Assembly (NCBI GenBank): GCA_022376515.1
Contig: WTXI01000127.1
Coordinates: 1-64,000, forward strand
Length of the DNA stretch: 64,000 nt
DNA from: Lactifluus volemus
Taxonomy: Eukaryota > Basidiomycota > Agaricomycetes > Russulales > Russulaceae
Reading direction: 5' to 3'
The position numbers and the translations under genes are program-made. Below the pieces are notes generated by a model. It was not told where the DNA came from and searched no databases. It saw only the letters and a list, made by a program, of their open reading frames with translations. Each line of letters starts with the position of its first letter. Position 1 is the stretch's first letter. Below are positions 21,405 to 33,366 of this stretch, piece by piece.

Positions 21405-21725
21405 TTCCTACTAGTGGTTGGGCTCGCATCGGGAGTCCGCAAGACTCAGAAGTCAGACGCTTCGACGACGACGCACAGACCTTCGTCAACTTTGGCTACC
21501 TGTCTTTCTTGCACGAGGATTTCCTTGAGAGTACCTTGATGCGGACTCGTGATCTCCATGCTGGCATGTCACTCTGCACTTCACAGAGTGAGTCAAACAT
21601 GCCAATCGTGGATCGACTAGATACGTTCCCCGTTGATAAAGTGGAAATGTTTCAATGGCCAGAGGGAAAGAGTTCCATACGAACATACTATTTGATGGCT
21701 TCGCACTTGGCTATGCCCCTAGGAT
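21405..21725 (-). pseudogene. E2 lipoyl-domain fragment
   Basis: On the minus strand: GIAKCEAIK, a stop, a gap that may be an intron, FDSLCEVQSD, then a 1-base loss and MEITSPHQGTLKEILVQE, then VAKVDEGLCV. This is the start of a branched-chain-type E2, where the lysine of SDKAS carries lipoate. Here the frame breaks at that lysine (GACATGCC instead of GACAAGGCC). The mitochondrial leader is not recognisable. Confidence 0.78.
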
Positions 21726-22638
21726 TGAGTGCGAACACGAAGAAAATGTGTGCTCATCCAAACGACGCTTTTTTTTAGAACCTGCATTTGTATGTTTACG
21801 TAGAACAAAGATGTGCTCGGTCGTGCTCGCTAACTAGCTACTAGTACAAATGACCTTGGTAGAAGGGAAGGGATACACTGTATTTGAAATGATGATGTGT
21901 GAGTGTAAGTGAGGAGGGAAAGGCGATCGCCCGAGGCGCTCAGCCTTAGTCTTCAGGTGGTGCCCGTCTCCGGGGATGGACACATGCTCGACGGACGTAT
22001 TTTTGGTATGGGCGACACGGTTGATAGCATACAAGAGGACGGATAGTCCCGACAGAGAAAGGCGGGGCTACAACTTCACGCGCGCAGCTTGACATCGACC
22101 TGCCACGTCTCCTTTAAATAGGGGACCACGACTTCATCATACGTGTTGCGGCAAATATGTGCTAAAAAAACATACATTTTCAAATATATATACGGGAACG
22201 GGCCAAGGAGGAGGTACACCATAACACAAACGGGTAAGCTAAGGCAAGTCAGGAACCTTGGGTGGGACGAGGACGTCCCAAGGAAAAGTAGTGGTAAGGA
22301 AAGGAGAACGGGTCGCAACCTAATATAGAACGTGATTCGAGGCGTCGTAAGTAGTTTGAGACAAGAGAAGACAACGAAGTAAAGGATACAAGGTCAGCGA
22401 TAGAGAGGAGGGGTAAGTAAACGCAGTGCAACATAGCACTGAGCCGAGGGGGAAAGGGTGGTCGTGGCCGAGGTGGTATTGCGGAGTACAATACGGGGCG
22501 GAGGGCACGGGTTGATGACACGCGGGTGGTCCAGAATCGTAGTCAGAAACGGAAGATATCGGGATGAGGACAGGAGGAAAGGGAACGGGTGGAGAGAGGC
22601 GAATGCGAAAGACTCCAAGGACAGTGGCTGCACTGGCC
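21726..22638 (-). repeat. 3' flank of the C gene at 22639
   Basis: Noncoding; nearly identical to 58261-59221 and distantly like the B flank (TTTTTGGTATGGG, CATAACACAAACGGGTAAGC). The frames in it are not conserved outside the recent duplicate. Confidence 0.55.
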
Positions 22639-24134
22639 TTACGGTGTCCTCACTTGCGGCGGGAGGCGAGAGACAGCTACGGGGTGACCACTATGCTGGC
22701 GGGCTGTGACGAACGATTGTATGCCTTCGAGTAGTGACGCGGCGGTGTCAAAGTGGCGTAACATAGTATGTGCCACAATGTCAAGGCTATGTAGCGAGGG
22801 GAATACATCGGTGGCCAATTCTCCCGTGAGCCCTCCTAACACAGCTGCGATAGACTGCTCGAGGTAGGAAGTTATTTGAAGACGCTGGACAGAGGGAAAT
22901 GAGTGAAACAGTTGGAGCCATACCGTCGGATCTATCTCGGTTTCTGGCTGGACGCTCCAAACGTTTTTGTACTCAATGACGAGCGATTCCACGCTAGATC
23001 GGAAGGACGGAATCAGGCTGCATATCTGTGCCATCGAAAACAATTGCCGATCTAAAGCGTTGCACTTGATATGCCAGAACCAACTCTCACCCGCCATATC
23101 AGAGGGAAAGAAGACAGCCCGGCCAGTGAAAGGCTCAGGATAGAATATCAAGGTTAGACTGGATGTCCTGAACGAGTCTAGGTGACCAAAGAACCGAATA
23201 GTTTGAGGAATATCAAAATCAAGCTGATTGAAGAAGACTATCTTGAGGAGATCGGACCTGAGTAGAGGTGCATCGATTCGGGCTGCGAGAACTTCCAGAT
23301 ACTCGCTGATACCCTGAAGCATCAATGAATTAAGAGCGGGTAGAACAGACCGGGTCTGTGGGGGGAGAGGTCGGTTTCTTCGTTTGGGGTCAGGCGTCGG
23401 AGATTGGAATTCGATGGTGAGGTGTTCGAGCTTCGGCAACACGGACAGGGATGTGGCCATTGTCTCGGGTGGGATGTACCCAGAATTAGGTATATACGAA
23501 AGATCAAGAGATGTGAGGTCTCTGGTAGTCAAGAGAAATCGTGGCAACGACGGAAATGAGATTCTCCAGAGCAAGAGATGTTGTAAGCGCGAGGCGGATC
23601 CATTCAAGAATGTGTCGGAAACAGGTAACGCATCAGAAGAGTCAAGAAAAAGAAACGTCAATTCCGGAAATGGCTCCTGCATCACCGTCGCTATTCGTTC
23701 CCATAAACCATCCCGGGTTAGTGGATTTTTGATAGTAATTCTCTGTACTCGATCACGATGCTCCAATGCGTCAATGACGTTTTCGAATTCGTTCTCGCCC
23801 GACCATTTCAAGTCAATCTTGACTATGAGAGGAAGCGTTGGCCAAATATCGAGCAGTTTCATCACTAGCATTTTTGGTTTGCAAAAAAGTTGCAATTTGA
23901 GACGGAGTGGTGATGCAAAAATGATGAATCGCCATCTTCGGCATACATGCACCAGCCTGGGCCAATTTAAATGCCACTTATGATATGGCTTGGAGACTCG
24001 GACTTGATCGAATATTTCTAGCAGGACATCGTCTGGGATCGATTCGATGGACACTCGTTCGAACACTAGACCTGGATGGTACAACTCAGCAATCATTGAT
24101 GCGACCCTAGACGAATCCTACCTGGTCCATCCAT
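22639..24134 (-). CDS. C-type F-box/LRR-like protein, 481 aa spliced, shortened first exon
   Basis: Exon 1 is only 24134-24122 (ATG GAT GGA CCA G). The intron is 24121-24072 (50 nt, GTAGGA...ATCCAG, branch-like GCTGAG), and exon 2 is 24071-22639. The product starts MDGPGLVFERVSIESIPDDV. Compared with 46166-47706 the IGSN leader and its start codon are deleted, so an internal Met serves. F-box: IPDDVLLEIF and VHVCRRWRFIIF. The repeats include LPKLEHLTIEF and FPSVQRLQIT. An in-frame TGA lies a few codons upstream, which supports the short start. Recent twin at 59222. Head to head with the A gene at 26115 across a dead E2 copy. Confidence 0.85.
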
Positions 24135-24429
24135 AAACGATTCCCATCAAAAACGTATCAGGGAATGACGAGCGTGCGATACTATTGTGAAAGGGGCGCG
24201 GTCAACGTGGTGCGCCTAATTGGATATTCTAAGTACTTACAATTTTGGTCATCGAGACCACGTACTGTACGCATACTCGGTAGGGTCAATTGATAGTACA
24301 ACTCTAACCTTTAATCCATACTTCCAAAATTTGATTAATTTTATTGACTACAGATTATCACCGGCAGTGATAACGACTGTCGCGAACACGATGAAACATT
24401 TTTGTGTTTGTGAAATGTCTCGTCCTCGC
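24135..24429. other. Promoter-side spacer of the C gene
   Basis: AT-rich for this window (CCTTTAATCCATACTTCC, TTGATTAATTTTATTGAC). Related to 48060-48170 and 60718-61000. No gene was seen. Confidence 0.4.
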
Positions 24430-25775
24430 ACTTACCCGCTCTGGCTGTTCAACATACCCCAATCACGTCTCCACAAACGCAGCCAACTCCGCGCCCTCCA
24501 CGACCCTATGGTCCGCCGACCAGCTGATGCCCAACTTGAGCCTTCACTCTCCTTTCATCGCCCCGGTCGACATCCCACACACAGTGCGCCCTTCCTAGAG
24601 CGACGATCGCGGCCGTGATGCTGCCGCCAGGTACCCGCACGTGCATCGCGCGCTATCTGGCCCTGACTGCACCAACATCACTCACCGTGAGCGTGGTACC
24701 TGCCTTCCGAGATACGCGAGATGCTTAAGGGCTGAGGCCAGGCTGTACACAGAGTGCGCGTCCACGGCACGGATGGTCGGTGTATATAGCCCCGTCAGTG
24801 TTGACAGTGCTATATTGACAGGGAATACGTTGCCTTAGAAAGGGTCTTGAGAAGGATGGGGAGATAAGTTAACTTGGCATAGGTGCCTGATGTGGGTGGA
24901 GTAGTAGCCAGCAGCGGATGATGGGGAGAAAGGAGGTACGGCCGATGGTTCTCGTGGTGAAAAGTAATGATGGTATATGTTTGGATTACGGATGGGAAGT
25001 ATTTCATGCAATTGAGGTCAGATCCAGTGACGTTGAGTAGCTAGGTGCTCGTCAGCAATGCAGTGGGAGAAGGGGTTACCAACAAATGAGGGATTTCCGA
25101 GCACTGTGAACATCGTGCATGAGATGAATGACAACACTGGGATAAAGATAAATGTATGCACCTTTTCCATTGCTTTCCATATCCCGTTCCGCGTCCGTCC
25201 TAGCTCGACGACGACAACCTCTTCTGCTCAGAGAGAAGTTGTCGCGCAGGCGGTTGCTCACTAACAGACTTCCTACTTGCGAGATGGCGTTCTATATCCT
25301 CTTGCTCGACGCGCCCATATTTCCCACTTCCTCGAAAGCAAAGCAATATCCATGGCACACTTCCGTTCAAAGTTGCGTAGGGCATCCACCTTCTTGGCCT
25401 CGGACTTGACTGTCATCGCCGACCCTGACGCCGACACGGTCGATTCCGGAGGAGGGCAGGTTATTTGGATCTAGTGGATGCAGACGACGAGCTACCGATA
25501 TCTTTTCCGACGCGATCTGCGGCTCGAAAACACCGGCTTGATTCCGGGTTCCCTGGAGCGACGCGTTCCTCTTGTGGCATAAGCGCGCCCGTGGTTGGGC
25601 TCGCATCTGAGTCTGGGGGCTCAAATGTTAGAACATCAGACGAATCGGACGCGACCTCAATGATGCACAGACCTTCGCCAACCTTGGCTACCTGCCCTTT
25701 CTTGCAGTAGGATTTCCTTGAGAGCCACTGCATACGGACGACTGATCTCCACGCTGGCCTTGTGAAAATGCATCG
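24430..25775 (-). pseudogene. Decayed E2 acyltransferase gene, near full length
   Basis: From high to low coordinate it shows a lipoyl tail (GQVAKVGEGLCIIEV, about 25655-25711), a subunit-binding region (SGKYGRVEQEDIERHLAS, about 25270-25345), the start of the acyltransferase domain (ELGRTRNGIWKAMEK, about 25160-25215), KLTYLPILLKTLSKA (about 24830-24880) and the C-terminal piece (24440-24600). The pieces lie in several frames with stops between, so no full protein can be made. A working copy would be the core subunit of the mitochondrial branched-chain 2-oxoacid dehydrogenase. It occupies the space between the divergent C and A genes. Confidence 0.78.
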
Positions 25776-25911
25776 CGCTCAGCGGAAGTGGCTCATGGAA
25801 CAGGTTGAAAAGTCGCCAAGAGTTACCCGCCAAATAAAGGCTGAGCCGAGCTCTTTTCCTAGATGGCGACGACGGCTAGGATGAATCGGATTAGAAAAAC
25901 CAAGACGGTCG

Positions 25912-25919
25912 TGACGTCA
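25912..25919. promoter_or_regulatory. CRE-like palindrome upstream of A gene
   Basis: TGACGTCA, the consensus of ATF/CREB-type bZIP factors, about 200 bp before ATG 26115. It is kept at 49206-49213 and 62501-62508. An E-box CACGTG follows at 25992-25997. The sites are seen; their use is inferred. Confidence 0.45.
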
Positions 25920-26114
25920 ACATGCTCTGTTCTAAGGATGACGGCCAAATGGAGCAGCATGCAGTGGCATCTCACGTTCAATAACACTGTCCACGTGGTC
26001 CAATGCCACACGCGTGACCTTCAACGCCGTGCTTGGGCCGAGGAAACCGGCCAGGGGCCAGGACAGGAGAACATACCCGAAACGGTTTCCCTCTAGTCAA
26101 CCTCTTTGACACAA

Positions 26115-27598
26115 ATGGATGGCCTTTCCATCATAGGCTCAAACAGCCAAAATGTTGTTGCACGCCAGTGGGAGGAATTGCTGATTCAACAAGAACCAAG
26201 TAAGACTCATCAGGAACAACCGTGACCATATCGATTACTGAGTATGGTCTAGGACAGGAGTTCCAACGAGTAACAATCGGATCTCTCCCAGACAATGTCC
26301 TTCTAGATATATTTGATTTTCATCAAGACTCCATCAATGAACGTCCATGGGATTGGGAGAATCTAGTGCACGTATGCCGAAGATGGCGATTCATCATTTT
26401 CGAATCGCCTGTCCGTCTCAATCTGCAGCTTTTTTGCACGAAGAACTCGCCCATGAGGAAGTTGTTGGATGTCTGGCCGCCATTTCCTCTCGTCATCCGA
26501 TTAGATTACATCTATTCATATTCGGTATGGGACTGGGAGGTCATGAACTTGACGAACAACCTCGCTGCCGCATTGGAGCATCGTGATCGCGTACACGAAA
26601 TTCGAGTTCATACCTTCCATGCACCGGATCGTGTATGTGAACAAATTATCACGGAAATGGAGAAACCATTTCCAGCATTGAGATCTCTTTCATTTGGGTC
26701 AGAAGATGAGATTCTCTCTGAGCTAGATACGCTCTTGGATGGATCCGCCCCTTGTCTACAAGATCTCACTCTTTCGGGAATCTCATCTCCGTCGTTGGCA
26801 CGACTCCTCTCGTCTACAAGCGACCTCACATCTCTTAAACTTTACTATATAACTAATTCTGGATATATCTCACCCGAGACAATGGCCACATCGTTGTCTG
26901 CGCTGCCAAAGCTCGAATGCCTTGTCATCATTTTCGAATTCCCGATACCACATCCCGAACGACGAAACCGAGCCCCGACTCGGTTTATTCTCCCCGCACT
27001 CACAAAGCTCGAATTCGAAGGTTTAAGCGAGTACTTGGAAGCCCTCGCTGCCCGATTCGATGCCCCACTACTCGATGAATTCTTGATAAAATTCTTCGAT
27101 CAACCTCAAGTTGTCTTTGACATCATGATCCCGCAAACCGGTCGGTTCTTTAGTAGTTACCTGGACTCATTCAAGCCACTCGGTCTAGATATAACCTTGA
27201 CATTCAGATCGTGGGACTGCGCCTCTATCGGAGTCTCTTTTACCTCAATTGCAACAACTCATTCCGCATATTGTCCAAGTCACTTGTGGAAAATCATGTG
27301 CAAAGATTTGGATCATCAAGTCATTTCTGTAGCACAGATATGCGGCCACATTCCGTCCTTCCGCTCCAGCGTGAAGTCACTCATCATTAAATACCACCAG
27401 AGACTCATCGACCCGGACGACCTCAATCGCACGCTATGGCTCCAACTTTTTCGCTTATTCCCCTCTGTCCAGTTTCTTCACATACCTTTCGCGCTACTGC
27501 AGTACATCGGATCTGCTTCAGAAAGGTCCGGGGAAGAATCGCTGACAGCTGCCGCTGAAGTATTTCCCTCGCTACGCGGCATTTTCCCTTATGGCTAA
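26115..27598 (+). CDS. A-type F-box/LRR-like gene with truncated C-terminus
   Basis: Exon 1 is 26115-26199 (MDGLSIIGSN...), the intron 26200-26252 (53 nt, GTAAGA...TCTAG), exon 2 26253 onward. The spliced product would be 476 aa with the usual F-box (LPDNVLLDIF, VHVCRRWRFIIF) and most repeats. It ends early at TAA 27596-27598. The old frame stays readable beyond it (ETVQQP, then FVADRQRSDRPVAVS) with a second TAA at 27626-27628 where relatives have CAA, and the ancestral stop is 27683-27685. About 29 residues are lost. A longer-looking start at 26222 is a GTG within the intron and was rejected. It may still work, since the F-box is intact, or be a young pseudogene. Confidence 0.75.
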
Positions 27599-27685
27599 GA
27601 GGACGAGACTGTGCAACAGCCCAACTAATTGTTCGTCGCAGACCGCCAGCGCTCTGATCGTCCTGTAGCTGTTTCTTGCATTTAA

Positions 27686-28045
27686 AAACTAGATTGAGAT
27701 AATTAGGGTCTACCGCACCTGCTCTCGTATGCTTCTTTCCACCAGTTCCCTGTCCTTCCACTACCTGTCCTTCAAGTCGTCCAGGTATCTTCCATGTCCT
27801 GACCGCGATCTTGGACCACCGCGCCTGTGCTTCAGAACTTCTTATGTTCCTCTTTATCGTAGATTCTGTCGTTTCTCTTTTGTGCCAGTAACAGCCTGCT
27901 TTGTTTCTGATTCCCTGATATCCGCTACGTTGATAGCACTACGTTTGCATTTGTACTGAATACGCTACTACGTACATCAACAACCTATAGCTAGAACTAG
28001 CTAGAACTTGCAATGTCACACGGTATTCAAAGATTGTAGCTAGGC
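27686..28045 (+). repeat. 3' flank of A gene
   Basis: Shared noncoding flank (GTCCTTCAAGTCGTCCAGGT, CTTTATCGTAGATTCTGTCG). No gene was seen. Confidence 0.5.
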
Positions 28046-29385
28046 GCTCGTCAGCAAGCTTGAATGCCGCGGCAGCCCTCCCACCCCACTCCCATCCCTC
28101 AAATGTTGCACCGACAACAGTGACTACGAGTGGACAACAAAAGTATGTCTCTGGTCACTTTTCGACAACTATTGGTATCACACCAATCCAGACAGGGTCC
28201 ACGGTTCTTCCCTCTTTGTTTATTGTGTCCTCCGAGTCGCGCCGCGGCGCTGGCCGCGCACCACCGTGACTCAGACTACTACTACAGGATACCGCCGGCC
28301 AAGAACGCTTCTCCTCCCCACTCTCAACTACATATTTTTCGTAGGGTGGATGCCGCCCTTCTCATGTTCGACGTCAATCAGCCTGCGACGCTGCATATCC
28401 TCACCTGATGATGGTCCGAATTTCGTGCCTGCGCACCGCTCGGCGCGGATGAAGACATGGAAGAATACTGCCTCGTGGTAGTCGGAAATAAGACCGAACT
28501 CATGTCCGATTCATGTCCGATTCGGCTAAGGCTACTACCACTATGGAAGAGGATGGCTTGGGCCTCATCGATGAGCTCGTTCCGTCCTCGGATACGTGAT
28601 CCACTAGCCGCAGCCCAGCAACGCCAGTGGACGAGAGAGAGACTGGTTACCTGCCCACGTCATCGATGGAACTGATGACGACGACGAAATGTGAGTACAT
28701 ACGAACGGAAATTTGAGTCTGAATACAACATCTCAGTCAGAGGGTATCACTTCTCTTGGACCAGACCAGCTCCCGCAGCGGCTGGCACCCACCCTACCCC
28801 GGACGCCACTGACGACGATCCCGAAGCCGACATGGATCCCACAGTACATCATGATCCCACCCCGCACATCCTCGATCGACCTCGCTTCGCATCATCACAA
28901 ACGCACATCCAAATCCAAGCGCAAACTCCCAACCCAGCTTTGTGACGTACGGCTCGACCCGCTTCGCCTCCTTCCACACTCCCGCTTCCTCCTTTTCCGA
29001 TGGCACCCACACCGAGCCATTCGAATTCGCGCTCTCCTTCCCACTCTCGCGTTCCCGCTCCTCTTCTTCCTCTTCGTTGTTACACGCTCATAATAGATCA
29101 CGCACGACTCGGAGACACTCGCTCTCGTCTTCGACGATATCGATATCGACCACACCCACGATCACGGCCTCGGCGATACGCCACGGTGCAAGCCCTTGCA
29201 CGAGCCATGCCACCTTGTCCCCCGCGAGGACCCAAGTTATTCTTCACTTAGGCTAAGACAGGCGCGGGCGTCTCGGATGTGTGCCTACATCGCACAGCGT
29301 GTCCTCACGCGCTGGGAATGGGAGGAAACGCTGGCAGAGCTGCCGAATGGGGTGAGGAAGGGCAGTACAGTCGGTCTTGATCAAG
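28046..29385 (+). pseudogene. Decayed Rab-like small GTPase gene (copy 4)
   Basis: Switch I piece TSGQQKYVSGHFSTTIG (about 28128-28178), DTAGQERF (28288-28311), DAALLMFDVNQPAT, two TGA codons (28406-28411), EEYCLVVVGNKTEL (about 28456-28500), a Pro/Ser/Thr-rich stretch, and a G5 region where the Ser of TSAK is TAG (29249-29251). After DTAGQERF the reading frame must shift to reach DAALLMF. The copy lies between an A gene and a B gene, the standard place in the unit. Confidence 0.8.
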
Positions 29386-30399
29386 CTATGATCGGGCAAA
29401 AGAGGACATCTGGAAGCGCTTGCTGTTTCTTCGTGAGAGCTGCGTGCAATCTTATCTATGGCGATCCTCTTTCCTAGGTTGGAACGTTGTTGCCGTGTTT
29501 ATGGATATTGTGCGTGCACTTCCTAACAGTAAGAGAAAAAACATCGGAATGATTAGATTAATAGCTTCCCACTTAAAGTACTATCCACTCGTCCTTGTTT
29601 GATAAGGCCGTGGCCCTGCTTCAAGTGCAAAGTATAGGCCGGGCGTTCATAATCCATAAAGTCTCAAATTCTTGAGGTTTACCGCAACGTTGCAGGCTGT
29701 ACTTCTGCATTACACGCCATGACAGTGAAATAGGGGAAAACTGCGGTATCGGGATGTCCAAACGGATACTTTTTTGGTATTGGAAGTAACGATACGATAT
29801 GAGCGGCACAGCTGATAGCATACAAGAGGAGAGACGGAACAGTCGGGACCACTACTTTGCGCGTGCAGCATGGTAGCTACCCCTCTCTAGTCCAGTAATA
29901 CGAACCGTGTTTTCTTTGTCATATGTGTTGCGGAATATAAGTGCAGACTTGAAAAACAACAACAACATACATTTGGAATGTATATACGGGGAACAGGCCA
30001 AGGAAGGGGGTACCATAGCACAAACGGGTAAGCTAGGACGAGGTGCAAGTCAGGAAAGAAACTAATTCGGTGGGAAAACGAACGTCGAACGGCAAGTAAA
30101 AGTAGTGGCAAGGAAACGAGAATGAGTCGCAACCTAATATAGAACGCGATTCGGGGCATGGTATGTAGTCTGAGACAGGAGATAAACGACACAGAGGGGC
30201 CAGCGATAGAGAGGAGGGGGAATAAACGCAACACAGGCCAGTGCAATATAACACTGAGCCGAGGCATGAATGGTGGTGTGAGCGAAGTGGCATTGTGGAG
30301 TACGGGACGAGGACAGATGGTGGAAGGAGGAAGGAGGAAAGGGGACAAGGGGAAGAAGCTATGCGAAAGACTCCAAGGACAATTACTGCGCTGGTGTCC
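29386..30399 (-). repeat. Shared 3' flank of the B copy at 30400
   Basis: Same family as 6641-7620. Noncoding. Confidence 0.6.
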
Positions 30400-31951
30400 T
30401 TACTCTCTGCGGCGAGAGATGGCTACAGGACGACCGCTACGCTGGCGGGCTGCGACAAATGATTGTATGCCTTGTGGCACAGCATCAGCGGGTTTTGGGT
30501 GAAAAAATCCAACCACAATGGAAAGGGTGTGTAGCGAGGGGAATACTTCGGCGGCTGGTTCTACTGTGAGCCTTTCTAACGCAGCTGCGATGGAAAGCTC
30601 TAGCAAGGCGGATATTTGAAGATTCTGGACAGAGGGAAATGATTGAAAGAGTTGGAACCATACCGTCGGATCTATATCGATTTCTGGTTGTTTTTGCCAA
30701 TAGCAGCACTCGATGACGAGCGATTCCACGCTAGATCGGAAGGACAGAATCTGGCTGCATATTTGTGCCATTGAATACACTTGCCAATCTAAAGGGCCGC
30801 ACATGATATGCACGAGCAATTCCGATCCATCACATCTGCGTATACATCGGCGGCATATCAGATGGAAAGAAGACAGCGCCGAAGGACTCGAAAGAAAGCT
30901 CATCAATCTCCAAGGTTAGACTGGATGTCCTGAATGAGTCTAAGTGACCAAAGAACCGAATTGTTTGGGGAATATCAAAAACAAGTTGATTGAAGAAGAC
31001 TATCCGGAAGCGATCGAACCTGAGTAGAGGTGCATCTATTCGGGCCGCGAGAACTTCCAAGTACTCGCTGATACCTTGAAAATGCAACCCAGTGAGAGCG
31101 GGGAGAACAGACCGGGTCTGTGGCGGGACAGGTCGGTTTCTCCGTTTAGGGTAAGGCGTCGGAGATTGGAATTCGATGGTGAGGTGTTCGAGCTTCGGCA
31201 ATACGGACAGGGATGTGGACATGGTCTCGGGTGGGATGTACCCGGAATTAGGTATATCGTAAAGAACAAGAGATGTGAGGTCTCTTGTAGACAAGAGGAG
31301 TCGTGAAAGCGATGGAAATGAGATTTTCCAGAGCGTGAGATCTTGTAAACGCGAGGCGGATCCATTCAAGAATGTGTTGGGTAACACACCAGAAAATGAC
31401 CCCAGGTAAAGAGATGTCAATTCCGGAAATGGCTCCTGCATCACCGTCGCTATTCGTTCCGGGACATTAGGTAGATTACAGACTCCAATATGGATTATCT
31501 GTACGCGGTCACGATGCTCCAATGCGGCAATGAGGTTGTCGATTTTGTCCTCACTTGACAATCTAGTATCGACTACAAGAGGAAATGTTGGCCAAATATC
31601 GAGCAGTTTCCTCACTGGCGTTTTTGGTGTGCAAATGATTTCCAATTTGAGACGGAGTGGTGATTCAAAAATGACGAATCGCCATCTTCGGCATACGTGC
31701 ACCAGCTTGGGCCATTTTAAATACCAATAATAATCATTGGAAACTTGATAGAATATTCTAGCAGGACGTCGTCTGGGAGCGATCCGATGGACACTCGTTG
31801 GAGCACGTGACCTGCGCGATACAACTCAGAAATCGTTGCAGTCGTGTCCTAGACGAGCCCTACCTGGTCCTGATTGAATAAACAATCCCTTGCGGCGACG
31901 TGCAACTCGCTTTACTCTATTCGAGCCTATGAAGCTGTAATCCATCGGCAT
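30400..31951 (-). pseudogene. B-type F-box/LRR pseudogene with three single-base deletions
   Basis: The structure is that of a B gene: exon 1 31951-31864 (leader with IGSN), intron 31863-31812 (52 nt), exon 2 from 31811. One T is missing in the F-box at about 31756 (GAATATTC for GAAATATTC on the minus strand), which shifts the frame and ends translation about 15 codons later, before VHVCRRWR. Two more single bases are lost at about 30850 (GGCGG for GGGCGG) and 30810 (TGCAT for TGGCAT). Elsewhere two long pieces stay open (30830-31702 and 30400-30906), so decay is recent. No working F-box can be made. Confidence 0.88.
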
Positions 31952-33155
31952 AAAATAGGTCTCAGGGAGTGACCAGTCGGCGATACTATTGTCTGGTCGG
32001 GAGAATGGAGTCAGTGGTCCGTATTAGGGCCTGAGGCCTGAGTGCAGGTTTATGAGAACCTACCACTTTTTTAAATAGTGACTTGGAAGGATATAGGCGT
32101 GCTCGTAGGATCCACTAACAGAAATGCCCGCGGTTTAGTAGATGGTGGCTCGAGAGATGGGTATATCGAGAGAGAGCCGTTGACCTAGTACTTGAGTTAC
32201 CCTTACCCTGTTGTACATGCGGTACACACGCAGTGTCCACCTGGCTTCCATTGGAAAGGTTAGTCACAAATGGCTGTGTTTGTTGGGACACGCGGCGCAT
32301 TGGCACATGGTGGACCGCTCTGACACGCGACAACCGCAGGGATTCAAAGAAGACTAGTCTTCACATTACGAACTGTCAGCTGGAGAGCCCTTCCCAGTTA
32401 AACAAAGTAAGGGGGAGGTCTTGTCCATATTACCCAAAATCAGGGAAGAAAGTAGGTACAGAATAGGCGAATAACCGATAGACGATACAGTGACTATTTG
32501 TGGCCTAGTACTGTATCCGATCCGCCATGGGAAGATCCTCTCCTTCTCCTGTGCGGTACAGGTGGGGGGCAGAATGCTGAGGGGGAGTTTCAGTCGCGTA
32601 ATCGACAGAGTATCTGAGTCTCTGTGGAATGCATGGCCCGCACGATACGCGATGAAAATCGTGAGTCGGTATCGGGTCTCGCGGGCGGGGGTGGTGGGAA
32701 GAAGCTCAGCCATGGCTCATGGTGCGTACTATGCACAACAGACGCAAATATATACGGACGCAAGCTATAGAGTCAGGTCGTAGCAGTGCCAATTGAATAA
32801 AAGGCGCGGACGTTGTATATCTTACTTGAGCTTCCCAACATCTTGACGTATGTTCCCCTTTCACCCGATCTTTCAAGTTGTTGTGCGACGACATATTATA
32901 TCGAACCTCAGGTGGCTTCCTCCAGTTCTTACCCATGGGAATGCAGAAGAGTGGTGAAAGATGCTGGCACGCCCTTCACGTCACACAGGGCCAAAGTTAC
33001 GTGACCGGGTTGCTCTCCATCGAGGATATTCAACTCACAACTCTAACTTTGGGAACACAAGTGTTGTCGAGAAATCAGATTAGAAACAAGATGTTCCATC
33101 GTGTTTCGCGACTGCCGTGAGATTTCTCTCATAGTCCTTTCGGCGCTTTCGCAAT
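31952..33155. repeat. Upstream segment of B copy
   Basis: Same family as 9237-10271 and 55332-56560, more diverged. Noncoding as far as can be seen. Confidence 0.5.
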
Positions 33156-33366
33156 CATCCGCTCTGGCTGTTCGACATACCCCCACCACGTCTCCACAAA
33201 CGCAGCCAGCTCCGCAGCCTCCACGACCCGACGACCCGCCGAGCAGCTAATGCCCAACTTGAGCCTTCGCTCTCCTTTCCCATCGCCCCGGTTGACATCC
33301 CACACCCAGCGCGCGCGTTGTATCCTCGCGCGCTAGCTGTGCACCACTCACGCGACTCGACCTGTA
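33156..33366 (-). pseudogene. E2 acyltransferase C-terminal fragment
   Basis: Matches 16060-16262 (the WVWDV..., ELAAFVETW and RGYVEQ pieces read in mixed frames). It joins the Rab copy that follows in the opposite orientation, as at 16060 and 56560. Confidence 0.68.

Larger units (their letters stand above)
20890..27411. repeat. Large direct duplication, copy 1
   Basis: At least 6.5 kb is nearly identical to 57450-64000 at an offset of about 36.57-36.59 kb. It contains the Rab 3' part, the E2 lipoyl piece, the C gene at 22639, a long E2 pseudogene and the A gene at 26115. The two C proteins differ at 5 positions in 481. Copy 2 runs off the window, so the right end is unknown. Confidence 0.85.

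Noticed and set aside
26222..26224. GTG as start of the A gene
   Set aside because: It lies inside the predicted intron; a eukaryotic gene needs ATG, and a conserved leader exon with ATG is present at 26115.
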